Positions 35,225 through 45,189 of a stretch of DNA of 64,000 nt are shown here, piece after piece (position 1 is the stretch's first letter; each line of letters starts with the position of its first letter). The position numbers and the translations under genes were made by a program. The DNA comes from Adhaeribacter swui (GTDB lineage Bacteria > Bacteroidota > Bacteroidia > Cytophagales > Hymenobacteraceae). A model generated the notes under the pieces. It made no database searches, was not told the origin of the DNA, and was given only the letters and a program-made list of their open reading frames with translations. The DNA lies in NCBI RefSeq assembly GCF_014217805.1, contig NZ_CP055156.1, positions 2,238,585-2,302,584 on the forward strand, given 5' to 3'.

Positions 35225-36541
35225 ATGCAAACATTAACTAAAACTGTTGCCACCGGAGTAGGTTCTTATCGCTGGACTATTTGTTCGCTCGTATTTTTTG
35301 CCACTACCATTAATTACCTCGACCGGGCGGTAATTAGTTTATTAAAATCTAACCTGGAAACCGAGTTCCGGTGGACCGAAACCGATTATTCTAACATTGT
35401 AATTGCTTTTCAGTTGTCGTACGCCTTGGGTATGCTGGGGGTAGGCCGGTTGATTGATAAACTAGGAACCAAATTAGGTTACGCTTTATCTATTACTTTG
35501 TGGAGTGTGGCGGCTATAGGCCACGCCTTAGTTAAAAGCACTTTTGGTTTTGTGATTGCCCGTTCGGCATTGGGTATTACCGAAGCCGGTAATTTCCCGG
35601 CGGCCATTAAAACGGTGGCCGAGTGGTTCCCGAAAAAAGAACGGGCTTTGGCTACCGGTATTTTTAATTCGGGTACCAACATCGGGGCTATTATTGCGCC
35701 TTTAACGGTGCCTTTTATTGCGGTGCAATGGGGCTGGCAATGGGCTTTTATTCTAACTGGTTTAATCGGATTTATCTGGCTGGTTGCCTGGTTTTTTATC
35801 TACGAAGTGCCTGCCCGGCACGCAAAGTTATCCCGTACCGAGTTCGATTATATTCATAGCGACGTGGATACCGCCACCGATACCGAGAATTCCGGGAAAC
35901 CGGTTTCCTGGTTAAAGTTGCTGGGTTTCCGGCAAACATGGGCTTTTGCTTTAGGTAAGTTTTTAACCGATCCGGTGTGGTGGTTTTATTTGTTCTGGCT
36001 GCCGGCTTTCTTAAAAGCCGAATATGGTGTAGAAGGTACAGCCATGGCAATGCCGGTAGCCTTGGTTTATACTTTATCTACTTTGGGCAGCATTGGCGGC
36101 GGCTGGTTGCCCTTAAAATTTATCCGGGGCGGTATGCCGGTGTTTAAAGCCCGCAAAACTTCCATGCTCATTTATGCTTTTTGCGCGTTGCCGGTGTTGT
36201 TTTCGCAGTACCTAGGTTCGTTTAACATGTGGTTGGCTGTGTTTATTATTGGTTTTGCGGCCTCGGCGCACCAGGCCTGGAGCGCCAACATTTTTACGAC
36301 GGTTTCGGATATGTTTCCTAAAAACGCTATTGGCTCGGTTACGGGCATTGGGGGCATGTTTGGCGGCTTAGGCGGCATGCTCATCGCGAAATTGGCCGGC
36401 TTGTTATTCGACCACTACAAAGCTTTAGGCTCCATCGAGATTGGCTATTACATTATGTTTTTGGTTTGCGGCAGCGCGTATCTGTTGGCCTGGTTGGTAA
36501 TGCATGTGTTAGCCCCCAAAATGAAGCAAGTGGCTGTTTAA
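35225..36541 (+). CDS. MFS transporter, hexuronate/sugar acid type (ExuT-like)
   Basis: This 438-residue protein has 12 hydrophobic segments and the ACS-family motif TTINYLDRAVISLLKSNL at the first membrane segment. It also has GVGRLIDKLGTKLG (the MFS loop 2-3 signature) and EAGNFPAAIKTVAEWFPKKERALATGIFNSGTNIGAI. Members such as ExuT and DgoT import hexuronates or aldonates with protons. The position after kdgK and eda supports uptake of a sugar acid that enters at 2-keto-3-deoxygluconate. It is the last gene of the cluster; no terminator hairpin was found. Confidence 0.88.
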   Translation: MQTLTKTVATGVGSYRWTICSLVFFATTINYLDRAVISLLKSNLETEFRWTETDYSNIVIAFQLSYALGMLGVGRLIDKLGTKLGYALSITLWSVAAIGHALVKSTFGFVIARSALGITEAGNFPAAIKTVAEWFPKKERALATGIFNSGTNIGAIIAPLTVPFIAVQWGWQWAFILTGLIGFIWLVAWFFIYEVPARHAKLSRTEFDYIHSDVDTATDTENSGKPVSWLKLLGFRQTWAFALGKFLTDPVWWFYLFWLPAFLKAEYGVEGTAMAMPVALVYTLSTLGSIGGGWLPLKFIRGGMPVFKARKTSMLIYAFCALPVLFSQYLGSFNMWLAVFIIGFAASAHQAWSANIFTTVSDMFPKNAIGSVTGIGGMFGGLGGMLIAKLAGLLFDHYKALGSIEIGYYIMFLVCGSAYLLAWLVMHVLAPKMKQVAV

Positions 36542-36569
36542 GTTTTCCAATAATTCATAATTTTAAAAT

Positions 36570-37871
36570 TTAAGGATTAAATTCCCAGAAATCGGAGGCG
36601 GGTTGGTATTCTTCTGCTCCGGCTAAACTAGGTTTTACCCGCAGTCCAATCCCTAAATAAGCTTTATCCCCGATGGTATTGGCGGTTACCTGCACGTTGC
36701 CAAGGCCGGGATAATCCGTGAATTTTTGCCAGGTATCCGCCTCCGGATTGTATTGCCAGATATCGCGTAAGCCATTCGGCGTATTCTTGGCCTGACCTAA
36801 GCCATAATAACCTTTGCCTTTCACCGAAAAGGCAACGCCATTTACACGGTCTTCGCCCGGAAAGTCTGCTTTTTGTAGCCAGGTATCTGTATCGGGGTTG
36901 TATTCGTACAAACTTTTGGTTTTGCCCGCCAAGGACTCTTCCTCGATTAATATGTAGCCTTTAGCTCCAATGGAGAAGCCAACAAAATTGCCCAGAAAAG
37001 GCCCCGGAAAATTATTTTGTTTGTGCCAACTCACTCCGTTTAGCAACATCCATACGTTGCGCTCGGCCCGGTTTTCTATTACATAAGTCCGGTTATCTAA
37101 AGTAAAATGGGTGAGGGTAGAATACCCAAAAGGAAAATCAGGATATTCTTCTTCGGTGCCCCCGTAGAAAAAGCCGTATTGCCAGAAATCTTTTTGGTAG
37201 ATGTATTTCCCGGGTATGTTTTCCCGGATCTGGTAGCCGCCGCCAAAGTAAGTAGCTTCATCGCCAAACTTGTTTAGCTTAAATAACAGCGGCTCAAACC
37301 GCGACGCTTTAAAAATAAGATCTTTTTGTTGCGCCCAAATGTTGCTGCCGGCAAAATAATACCATACTTCGGTAATAAACTCATCTGTTGGCCGAACTAC
37401 CACAATGCCATTGCCCAAGGCTACGCTACTCACCCAATTAGATTTATCCGACCATTCTATACCGGTTAACGACTGCCAGACAAACGGCGCCTGGTGCAAT
37501 AAACTAACTTCGTTGCTGTAATAATAAGCTTCGCCTAAACGAACGTAGGCCTTTACATAAAGGGTGGTACCTAAAGGTAATTCCGAAAATTGTAAAGCCG
37601 ATATTCCGTTTTCGGGGCGGGCAACAAAGGTTTTTTTATTAGCCGAAACAGTAGGATTGGGATTCTCGGACCAAACAACGCCATACTCTCCGTTTGGGTT
37701 TGTACTCATTCCGGATAATTCTATTTTGGCTTCGGCTTGGGTGGCATCGAGCGAGTACACCGACAGTAAGTTAATAACCGGATTGGAAGGCGTAACTTCT
37801 TTATCTGGTTTACAAGAGATAAAGCTCGAAACAAATAAGAAAAACCAGGCTATAGAACGGGGTATTTGCAT
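36570..37871 (-). CDS. Kelch-repeat lipoprotein
   Basis: This 433-residue protein has a lipoprotein signal ending SSFISC (residue 20). A fibronectin-like N-terminal domain contains EAKIELSGMSTNPNGEYGVVWSENPNP. It is followed by kelch propeller blades, for example DTWLQKADFPGEDRVNGVAFSVKGKGYYGLG and DTWQKFTDYPG, and a final DFWEFNP. It is probably displayed at the outer membrane. It follows the TonB receptor and DUF4249 genes on the same strand, so it may help bind the imported ligand. The catalytic residues of galactose oxidase were not seen. Confidence 0.82.
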   Translation of the reverse strand: MQIPRSIAWFFLFVSSFISCKPDKEVTPSNPVINLLSVYSLDATQAEAKIELSGMSTNPNGEYGVVWSENPNPTVSANKKTFVARPENGISALQFSELPLGTTLYVKAYVRLGEAYYYSNEVSLLHQAPFVWQSLTGIEWSDKSNWVSSVALGNGIVVVRPTDEFITEVWYYFAGSNIWAQQKDLIFKASRFEPLLFKLNKFGDEATYFGGGYQIRENIPGKYIYQKDFWQYGFFYGGTEEEYPDFPFGYSTLTHFTLDNRTYVIENRAERNVWMLLNGVSWHKQNNFPGPFLGNFVGFSIGAKGYILIEEESLAGKTKSLYEYNPDTDTWLQKADFPGEDRVNGVAFSVKGKGYYGLGQAKNTPNGLRDIWQYNPEADTWQKFTDYPGLGNVQVTANTIGDKAYLGIGLRVKPSLAGAEEYQPASDFWEFNP

Positions 37872-37996
37872 TGATTTATGAGGTAAAGCAGCCTTAGTAA
37901 AACAGAATGATGATGGTTAAATAATAAAGCCGAAATTCAAAATTTTTAAAATTTTATTAAACCAGCAGACTTTAGGTTCTTACTTATAAAGTACTT

Positions 37997-39016
37997 TTAC
38001 CAGCCTTCCGGTTGATAAATGCTGGCATCCGGGTAAGCCAAACGGCAATCTCCGGGAGAAATAAATTCTTTGTAGTAGTCCGGAAATAACTGCAAGGTAT
38101 CGCCGCTAATCGTAAGCCGTTTACGCGAAACGCAGGATGCGCCAAAGTAACCCAATGCCAATTCTGCTGGGTTTTCGGCATTGGCCATATTGCCTTCAAT
38201 GGGCGCCGGTAGCGGATCAAAAATACTGCCCACGCGGCTTTGCTGCTCCTGAAAACGTTTCCAGAACTGGTAGGCTGCGCGCGTAAGCGAATATTGACTG
38301 ACTTCGGCAAATAATTTACCGCGGGCGTAGTAAGGGGCAAAAAACACTTCGCGGTTTTTTATGTAATTGCCATTTATGAAGTCGTCGGTGTAAATATTGG
38401 TTCGGTTATCAAAAACCGGAATCCAGCAGTTGGTGCAGCAAATACCACCTGCTCGCGGCGCTCCCAACGATTCCCGGCGACTATAACCGTAGGCGGTCCA
38501 GCGGTAATAGTTTTCGGTTTCGGCGGGGTCTTTGGTATCGGCCATTACCTGGTAGCCACTGGGTTTACTGTAATCGGGTATTTCTTTAAAAACTGCCGTT
38601 AAATTTTCGATGGGTGGAACCGGTAAGAGCAACTCGGGGCTGGATATAAATGTTTTGCCCTGCGGTGTAACTACTTTTAACGTGTACGATTTTCCTACCT
38701 GGCCCACAAAACTAGAATCGGAGGTGCGGTAAATGCCAGGTTGCTGAATAATCGGCTTTAAGGTAACTGAGGCGCCGGTATTATCCGAAATAGTTACCAG
38801 GGCGCCGCTAACGGCTAACGAAGCAGGGGCAATGCGGCCCGCCATAAACGTTCCTGTATAGGTAAGCCGCACGCTGTAAGGCGGTTTTTCGTTCGTAATC
38901 AAGCCTTCTACTACTAATTTCTGCTCTTCGTTCCGGATAGGTAAATTTACTTCGTCGATGCAGGCAGTAAGCATGCCTAAGCCCAAAAACAAAACAGAAG
39001 CTATATACTTTAACAT
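37997..39016 (-). CDS. DUF4249 lipoprotein
   Basis: This 339-residue protein has the lipoprotein signal MLKYIASVLFLGLGMLTAC followed by IDEVNLPIRNEEQKLVVEGLITNEKPPYSVRLTYTG, the DUF4249 opening. A central CCTNCW cluster and later RLTISGDTLQLFPDYY complete the family pattern. Such proteins are encoded next to TonB-dependent receptors in Bacteroidota and probably form the extracellular lid or ligand-binding partner, in place of SusD. The gene starts seven bases after the receptor stop codon. Confidence 0.88.
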   Translation of the reverse strand: MLKYIASVLFLGLGMLTACIDEVNLPIRNEEQKLVVEGLITNEKPPYSVRLTYTGTFMAGRIAPASLAVSGALVTISDNTGASVTLKPIIQQPGIYRTSDSSFVGQVGKSYTLKVVTPQGKTFISSPELLLPVPPIENLTAVFKEIPDYSKPSGYQVMADTKDPAETENYYRWTAYGYSRRESLGAPRAGGICCTNCWIPVFDNRTNIYTDDFINGNYIKNREVFFAPYYARGKLFAEVSQYSLTRAAYQFWKRFQEQQSRVGSIFDPLPAPIEGNMANAENPAELALGYFGASCVSRKRLTISGDTLQLFPDYYKEFISPGDCRLAYPDASIYQPEGW

Positions 39017-39023
39017 CGATTTT

Positions 39024-41396
39024 TTAAAAATTAAAATTCCAGGTGAGCGATGGGATAATGGTTCCGAAAACGGAAAGCTTATAAGATTTAGTTAAGCTTC
39101 TGTCGTTGGTAAAGTAAATAGAATACGGGTTTTTGCGGGCATACAGGTTATAAAACGAGACTACCCATAACTGATACTTTTCCTGGTTTTTTGTTTTGCG
39201 GGTGTCTTTGGTAAAAGAAACATCCAACCGGTGGTAATCTGGTATTCGGTCGGCGTTGCGGCGGGAGTAATTAACTACCGGTACTTCGTTTAAAATATAT
39301 TTTCCATCGGGGTAAGTAGCTGGTCGGCCGGTAGTATAAACAAAATTGGTAGCCAGCGTCCAGCCTTTGCTTAAAAGGTATAACCCGGATAAAGCAAGGT
39401 TATGCGGCCGGTCGAAGGTAGCCGGAAAATAGTGGCCGTTATTTACTTGTTCTATAGCATAAGGCGTTTGCAAGGCTACCAACGACCGGGAAAAGGTATA
39501 ACTCCCCTGGCCGGTTAAACGACCGGTATTTTTATGTACGCTTAGTTCTACGCCGTAAGCTTTGCCTTTGCCCGGTAACAAGTCGGTTTCAATGGTAGGG
39601 TTTAGCAACAAGCGGGCGCCGTTTTTGTATTCCACTAAACTTTGCATATCCTTGTAAAACCCTTCGATGCTGGTTTCCCAGGTATTATTTTTTAAATTTT
39701 TAAAAAATCCAATTCCTACCTGGTCGGCAATTTGCGGGGGGACATACCGGTCGCTCACCTTCCAGAAATCTACCGGCGAAATGGCCGTAGTATTAGATAT
39801 TAAATGCAGGTACTGGCGGGTACGGTTGTAGTTTAGTTTAATAGCGGTTTTATCGTTAATGCCAATGCGTAAGGCTAGCCGCGGTTCCCAGCCGCCATAG
39901 GTTTTAATGCTTTGTCCTTTTCTAAAATGTAAGGTGTCCGAGATGGTTTCAGCGCTACGGGGTACGTTTTCTTCGTAAACATTTACCTGGCCGGCGCCTT
40001 TATTATTAAACCAGGAATACCGTAGCCCCATTTGCACCGAAACTTCTGGTAATAAATTCCATTGCTCGCTGAGGTAGGCGGCTTGTTCTACCCCAAATTC
40101 TTTTTCTAATTTTTGCGGATTAATGTTGGACTCCGAGCTGGCCGGTTTTATTTCTCCGGGACTTATTTGATACTGAATAACTGAGGCGCCCGCGTCTAGT
40201 TTATGACGGGGATTAGGCGTGTAGGAAAAATCTGCTTTAATTTCCTGGTGTTGGATAGCAGATGAAAGTTTAAAGCCATAATCCGCTTTTAAACCTTCGG
40301 TATTAAAGCCGTACTCGCTGTGAATTGCATTTATAGTAACAGCTATTTTATCGGATAATAAGCTATTCCACTGCCACGAAGCTGCGTTTGATTGCCAGGA
40401 ATAAAGGGTATCTTCCGGAAATTTAAAATTATCGAAACTGCGGTATAAAGTAAGAGAGGTGAAATTTTTGTCGTTTACTTTATATTGTAGTTTACCATTG
40501 AAATCATAAAAAAAAGCTTTGTTTTTCTTGGTATCCCCCGGAAATGCCCGAATAATCCAGTTAGGGTAAGCTATGCGCCCGCCCACCAGAAAAGTTAATT
40601 TATTTTTTAAAATCGGGCCTTCCAGCAACAAACGGGTACTTATGGGGCTAATACCACCCGATAGCATAAGTTTTTCGGGATTACCCGGCCGCATTTTTAA
40701 AGTGAGCAACGAAGATAGTCGCCCGCCGTATTGAGCCGGAATGCCTCCTTTATATAACGAAACATCCTGAATAGCTTCCGGACTAACGCTGGCAAAAAAA
40801 CCGAGCAAATGCGAGGTATTAAAAAGCGGCGCTCCTTCTAATAATATTAAGTTTTGATCTACGCGCCCGCCGCGCACGTTAAACCCGCCGGCGCCTTCGC
40901 CTACAGTAGTTACGCCGGGTTGCAGCATCAGCACTTTAATAATATCGCTTTCACCCAGAGCAACGGGTATTTTTTTAATGTCCAGCATATCCAGCTGAAT
41001 TTTACTCATCTGAATACTTTTAATATTCTGGTCGGCAGCTTTGCCCGTAATGGTTAATTCATCCATTTGCTTGTTATCCTGCAACAAAGCCACATCCAGG
41101 CGGGTGTCTTGGCTTATTTGCACCTGCCGGGTTTGCGGCTGGTACCCCACCGAAGAAAAAGTAATTTGATAATTACCGGCGGGTAGCAATAAACTAAAAT
41201 TACCTTGCTCGTTAGTGATGGCGCCTTTGCTGGTATTCTGCACTACAATATTAGCCGCCACTACAGGTTTTTGGGTTGCTTCATCCGTAAGGGTACCGGT
41301 TAGTTTAAATTGGGCAAACGCAGGTATGGTAACTAGCGCCAGAAATAAGTAAAAGCAAGCAAAAACCAGTAAATGCCGGTATTTAAATCCGTTCAT
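39024..41396 (-). CDS. TonB-dependent receptor with N-terminal carboxypeptidase-like domain
   Basis: The ATG at 41396 gives 790 residues beginning MNGFKYRHLLVFACFYLFLALVTIPAFAQ, a signal peptide; the longer frame back to 41543 lacks one and is rejected. A CarboxypepD_reg domain (FKLTGTLTDEATQKPVVAANIVVQ) is followed by the plug domain (GGFNVRGGRVDQNLILLEGAPLF). A 22-strand barrel follows, ending in WNFNF. Receptors of this kind import ligands too large for porins. The DUF4249 and kelch genes follow in the same operon. The substrate is unknown. Confidence 0.9.
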   Translation of the reverse strand: MNGFKYRHLLVFACFYLFLALVTIPAFAQFKLTGTLTDEATQKPVVAANIVVQNTSKGAITNEQGNFSLLLPAGNYQITFSSVGYQPQTRQVQISQDTRLDVALLQDNKQMDELTITGKAADQNIKSIQMSKIQLDMLDIKKIPVALGESDIIKVLMLQPGVTTVGEGAGGFNVRGGRVDQNLILLEGAPLFNTSHLLGFFASVSPEAIQDVSLYKGGIPAQYGGRLSSLLTLKMRPGNPEKLMLSGGISPISTRLLLEGPILKNKLTFLVGGRIAYPNWIIRAFPGDTKKNKAFFYDFNGKLQYKVNDKNFTSLTLYRSFDNFKFPEDTLYSWQSNAASWQWNSLLSDKIAVTINAIHSEYGFNTEGLKADYGFKLSSAIQHQEIKADFSYTPNPRHKLDAGASVIQYQISPGEIKPASSESNINPQKLEKEFGVEQAAYLSEQWNLLPEVSVQMGLRYSWFNNKGAGQVNVYEENVPRSAETISDTLHFRKGQSIKTYGGWEPRLALRIGINDKTAIKLNYNRTRQYLHLISNTTAISPVDFWKVSDRYVPPQIADQVGIGFFKNLKNNTWETSIEGFYKDMQSLVEYKNGARLLLNPTIETDLLPGKGKAYGVELSVHKNTGRLTGQGSYTFSRSLVALQTPYAIEQVNNGHYFPATFDRPHNLALSGLYLLSKGWTLATNFVYTTGRPATYPDGKYILNEVPVVNYSRRNADRIPDYHRLDVSFTKDTRKTKNQEKYQLWVVSFYNLYARKNPYSIYFTNDRSLTKSYKLSVFGTIIPSLTWNFNF

Positions 41397-42066
41397 GCGT
41401 ATTGCGGTTAAACCTAACTTACCAGGAGGGATTTTTATATGCATAACGCTATATACCTTTATGTAAAAGCCTGCCGGAGTTAAGTTTAGAATTATTAATG
41501 AAACCGCAGGATGTTTTAAATCTATTTTAAGCTCTGAAAACAAAAGGGTTAATGCTGTGAACGGTTTAATGAGCTGTTATTATTTATCTGCTTTAAAGAA
41601 AAAGCCTGAAGCACTCATACTCACCAGAAAGCTCTCAAGTTAATGGTAAATAGCTAATTATGTACTTTTCTGTATTGTTTTAACCGGAATTTTTAAAATT
41701 TTTTACTTCCAGCAGCAACAAAATCTATTTTAAACTTGTAGCAGGAGCAAAATGTAAAAAGTACAATAACTAGTAAATGGTATATTGCCAGATTCCAGCA
41801 AATTCCAATACTTGGTATTTACTGATAACGTTACCGAAGCGAGAGTTTAAAAAATAAAATTTCTTATTCTAGCAATCCGATATAGTTTTATTGTTATTAA
41901 ATATTTAGTTAAAAGGTGATAATTTTAAAAAATATTCAATGTATGTGAATCTATGTTTAATAAATTATATTTAATAAAATTATTGTTATAATTAGTTATA
42001 TACTCAAGAACCATCTTCGTATATTTATAAAATTTATATTCTCTTAACAAAAACAAGCTTTTGTCT
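41397..42066. other. Divergent promoter region of two TonB systems
   Basis: This 670-base, very AT-rich stretch controls two divergent outer-membrane uptake systems. Several TAnnTTTA-like boxes occur (for example TATATTTA near 42020), but none has a correctly spaced TTTG. No sigma/anti-sigma pair or hairpin was seen. Confidence 0.35.
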
Positions 42067-45000
42067 ATGAAAAACGTTACTCAACGTTGGCAACGGAATA
42101 GTTGCTTACTTTTATTATTAGCACTAGGAAGCCCGGGGTATTCCAGTACGCTATTAAATCCTACCTACTCTTATCTAAAAGTTATTAATTGGGAGCTTAC
42201 CGGTAAAGTTACCGATGAAAAAGGAGAGCCTATTCCGGGTGCTACCGTAGTTTTAAAAGGTTCTTCTGCAGGTGCCGCCACCGGGGCCGATGGTACCTTT
42301 ACTCTATCGGTGCCGGAAACGGCGGGTACTCTGGTAATTTCGTTTATTGGTTATACTACTCAGGAAAAAGCGTTTACCGGACCAGGGGCAATTAATGTTA
42401 CGCTTGCGGAAGATACCAAAACCTTACAGGAAGTAGTGGTAGTGGGTTACGGAACGCAGCAAAAGAAAGATGTAACCGGATCAGTAACCCAGGTTACAGC
42501 TAAGGAATTTAACTCTGGTGTAAATCCTAATCCGCTGCAAGCCATTCAAGGGAAAGTAGCCGGCTTGGTTATTACGCAACCTAACGGCGACCCTAACCAG
42601 AATCCTACCATCCGTTTAAGAGGTTATACTTCCCTGGCTGGGGGTAGCGATCCGCTTTACGTGGTAGATGGAATTATTGGCGTGCCTATCAACAGTATTT
42701 CTCCAACCGATATTGAAACCATGGACGTGCTGAAAGATGCCTCCGCATCGGCTATTTATGGTTCCCGGGCTGCAAATGGGGTAATTATTATTACTACTAA
42801 AAGAGGTAAAGCCGGTACTACCAGCGTTAGTTTCAACAACTATGTAGCCGCTGATATTATCTCTAATCGGCTCGACTTGTTAGATGCGAATGCTTACCGG
42901 GAACAAGTAGCTAAAATTAAAGGCGAGGGTTCCTTAAATGATAACTTACGTTTTCCTAAGGATCCCAGCGGACAAGGTTATAACACCGATTGGTTTGATC
43001 AAATCAGCCGCACCGGTATGACGAATAACCATGACCTGTCTATTATGGGTGGTAGCGAAGCTTTTTCTTACCGGGGCTCTATTAACTATATTAAACGGGA
43101 AGGGGTAATTAAAAATACGGGCTTCAACCGCTTAACCGGTAGAATTAACTTAGACCAAAAAGCGCTGAATAACCGCTTAAATGTGCAGTATAGCTTATCT
43201 TATACGCAAACCGACCAGGAAAACCGGAACGATAATATTATTGCCCGGGCTACCTTGTTTTTACCTACTTTGCCTGTTAAAAACCCAGACGGTTCTTACT
43301 ACGAAATTCCCGGAACGCAAGACCTTTACAATCCGGTGGCGATGCTGAATAATTACCAGAATAATGATTTTAAACGGGTAATGATTGGCGCTATGAACAT
43401 TAAATACGAAGTGCTGGATGGTTTTGTAGTGGGCGTAAACGGGGCCTTAAAAAATGACAATACGGTAAATAGCCAGGCTTATAACCGAAACGTATTGGCT
43501 TATACTTCTAACCAAGGTAATACTTCCCGCAACTTGTATCAAACCAATAATAAGTTATTAGAAATTACCGGTTCTTATACCAAGTCATTAGGTGGCGTAA
43601 ACAACTTTAATGTTTTAGGTGGTTATTCTTACCAAGATAACGTGGATGATGGTTTTGGTGCCAATAACAACAACTATATCAGTGGTTTATATGAGCAGTT
43701 TGGTTATAACAACTTATCAGGTGGTCGGGGTACTTTATTATCTGGCCGTTCGGATTATGCTACTTCTTACCGCAACCGCACTACCCTGGTATCTTTCTTT
43801 GGCCGGGCAACTGTGAATTTACAAGACAAATATAACCTGACTGCCACCGTGCGTCAGGATGGTAGCTCTAAGTTCGGGGCTAATAACAAATGGGCGGTTT
43901 TCCCTTCCTTTGCCGCCGGATGGACTATTTCTAACGAAAGCTTCCTGCAAGGCAACAAAGCGCTTAGTTATTTAAAATTGCGGGCTGGCTGGGGACAAAC
44001 CGGTAACTCCGAAGGTATTTCTCCTTATCAGTCTTTATTCTTGTATGGCCGCCAAGGAACTTATTATGATGGTAGCATTGGCGATTTTGTACCGGGTTAT
44101 GCCGTTACGCAAAATAGTAACCCTAACCTGAAATGGGAAATTATTCAGCAAGCTAACATCGGTATCGACTTTACTTTATTCGGACGGATAAACGGTACTG
44201 TGGATGTGTACGACAAGCGTACCAAAGACATGTTGTATAACTACAACGTACCTTCTAACGGACAGTACTTTGTAAATACCATTACCGCTAACGTAGGCGA
44301 AATGAGTAATAAAGGGATTGAGTTGTCTTTAAGCTCCGACATTGTTAAAACCGATAACTTCTCCTGGAATGCCCGGATTGTAGGTACTGCTTACAAAAAC
44401 AACATTGAAAGCTTACAGAACGACATGTTTGACGTAGGTATTATCCGGTACAATGAGTTTGGTGGACGGGGATTATCGGATGTGTTTGCTTCGCAGCTGC
44501 GGGAAGGTCATCCACTGGGAGAGTTTTTTATCCCTAAATTTGAAGGCTTTAGCACCGATGGTAAAGTTTTAATGGAAGGCCAAGACGGAACTCCAACTAC
44601 TGATTATACTAAAGCCAAGTTATACGAAGCCGGCGTAGCCCAACCTCGTTTATCTGCTTCGTTTATAAATACTTTCCAGCATGGTAATTTTGACTTAAAC
44701 TTCCAGTTGCGCGGGGTATTTGGTAACAAAATCATGAACAACCTGCGTTCTAACTTAACCATTCCGGGTAGTATCCTGGAAAGTAACCAGCTTACCGAAA
44801 TTGCTAACTACCAAACGAACTATAGCGCCAACCAATTATCTGATTTATGGCTGGAAAGTGGCGCCTTTGTTCGGTTAGATAATTTCCAGTTAGGTTACAA
44901 TGTTCCTGTTAATGCTAAAATTGTTAAAAATGCCCGCGTGTATTTTGGCGGTAATAACTTATTTGTAATTACAAAATACAAAGGCATTGACCCTGAATTA

Positions 45001-45123
45001 GAAGTACGCGGCGACTTACGGGATAATGGCAGAAGCCAACGGCCTAACACCCTTGGTTTAGATAATACCGGTATTTATCCAAAAACCAGATCTTTCCAGT
45101 TGGGTGTAAACTTAACTTTCTAG
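42067..45123 (+). CDS. SusC/RagA-family TonB-linked outer-membrane protein
   Basis: The ATG at 42067 gives 1018 residues. A TTG two codons upstream is less likely. After a signal region (SCLLLLLALGSPGYSS) comes a CarboxypepD_reg domain (LTGKVTDEKGEPIPGATVVLKG), the TonB-interaction and plug region with EVVVVGYGTQQKKDVTGSV and LRGYTSLAGGSDPLYVVDG, the SusC signature DVLKDASASAIYGSRAANGVIIITTKRG, and a large barrel. It pairs with SusD 66 bases downstream and forms the import channel of a nutrient-uptake complex. The ligand is unknown. Confidence 0.95.
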   Translation: MKNVTQRWQRNSCLLLLLALGSPGYSSTLLNPTYSYLKVINWELTGKVTDEKGEPIPGATVVLKGSSAGAATGADGTFTLSVPETAGTLVISFIGYTTQEKAFTGPGAINVTLAEDTKTLQEVVVVGYGTQQKKDVTGSVTQVTAKEFNSGVNPNPLQAIQGKVAGLVITQPNGDPNQNPTIRLRGYTSLAGGSDPLYVVDGIIGVPINSISPTDIETMDVLKDASASAIYGSRAANGVIIITTKRGKAGTTSVSFNNYVAADIISNRLDLLDANAYREQVAKIKGEGSLNDNLRFPKDPSGQGYNTDWFDQISRTGMTNNHDLSIMGGSEAFSYRGSINYIKREGVIKNTGFNRLTGRINLDQKALNNRLNVQYSLSYTQTDQENRNDNIIARATLFLPTLPVKNPDGSYYEIPGTQDLYNPVAMLNNYQNNDFKRVMIGAMNIKYEVLDGFVVGVNGALKNDNTVNSQAYNRNVLAYTSNQGNTSRNLYQTNNKLLEITGSYTKSLGGVNNFNVLGGYSYQDNVDDGFGANNNNYISGLYEQFGYNNLSGGRGTLLSGRSDYATSYRNRTTLVSFFGRATVNLQDKYNLTATVRQDGSSKFGANNKWAVFPSFAAGWTISNESFLQGNKALSYLKLRAGWGQTGNSEGISPYQSLFLYGRQGTYYDGSIGDFVPGYAVTQNSNPNLKWEIIQQANIGIDFTLFGRINGTVDVYDKRTKDMLYNYNVPSNGQYFVNTITANVGEMSNKGIELSLSSDIVKTDNFSWNARIVGTAYKNNIESLQNDMFDVGIIRYNEFGGRGLSDVFASQLREGHPLGEFFIPKFEGFSTDGKVLMEGQDGTPTTDYTKAKLYEAGVAQPRLSASFINTFQHGNFDLNFQLRGVFGNKIMNNLRSNLTIPGSILESNQLTEIANYQTNYSANQLSDLWLESGAFVRLDNFQLGYNVPVNAKIVKNARVYFGGNNLFVITKYKGIDPELEVRGDLRDNGRSQRPNTLGLDNTGIYPKTRSFQLGVNLTF

Positions 45124-45189
45124 AACTAACTATTAAGAATCCGGCACATACATATTTCTTTGATTCATAAAAAATTAAAAAATACTCAG

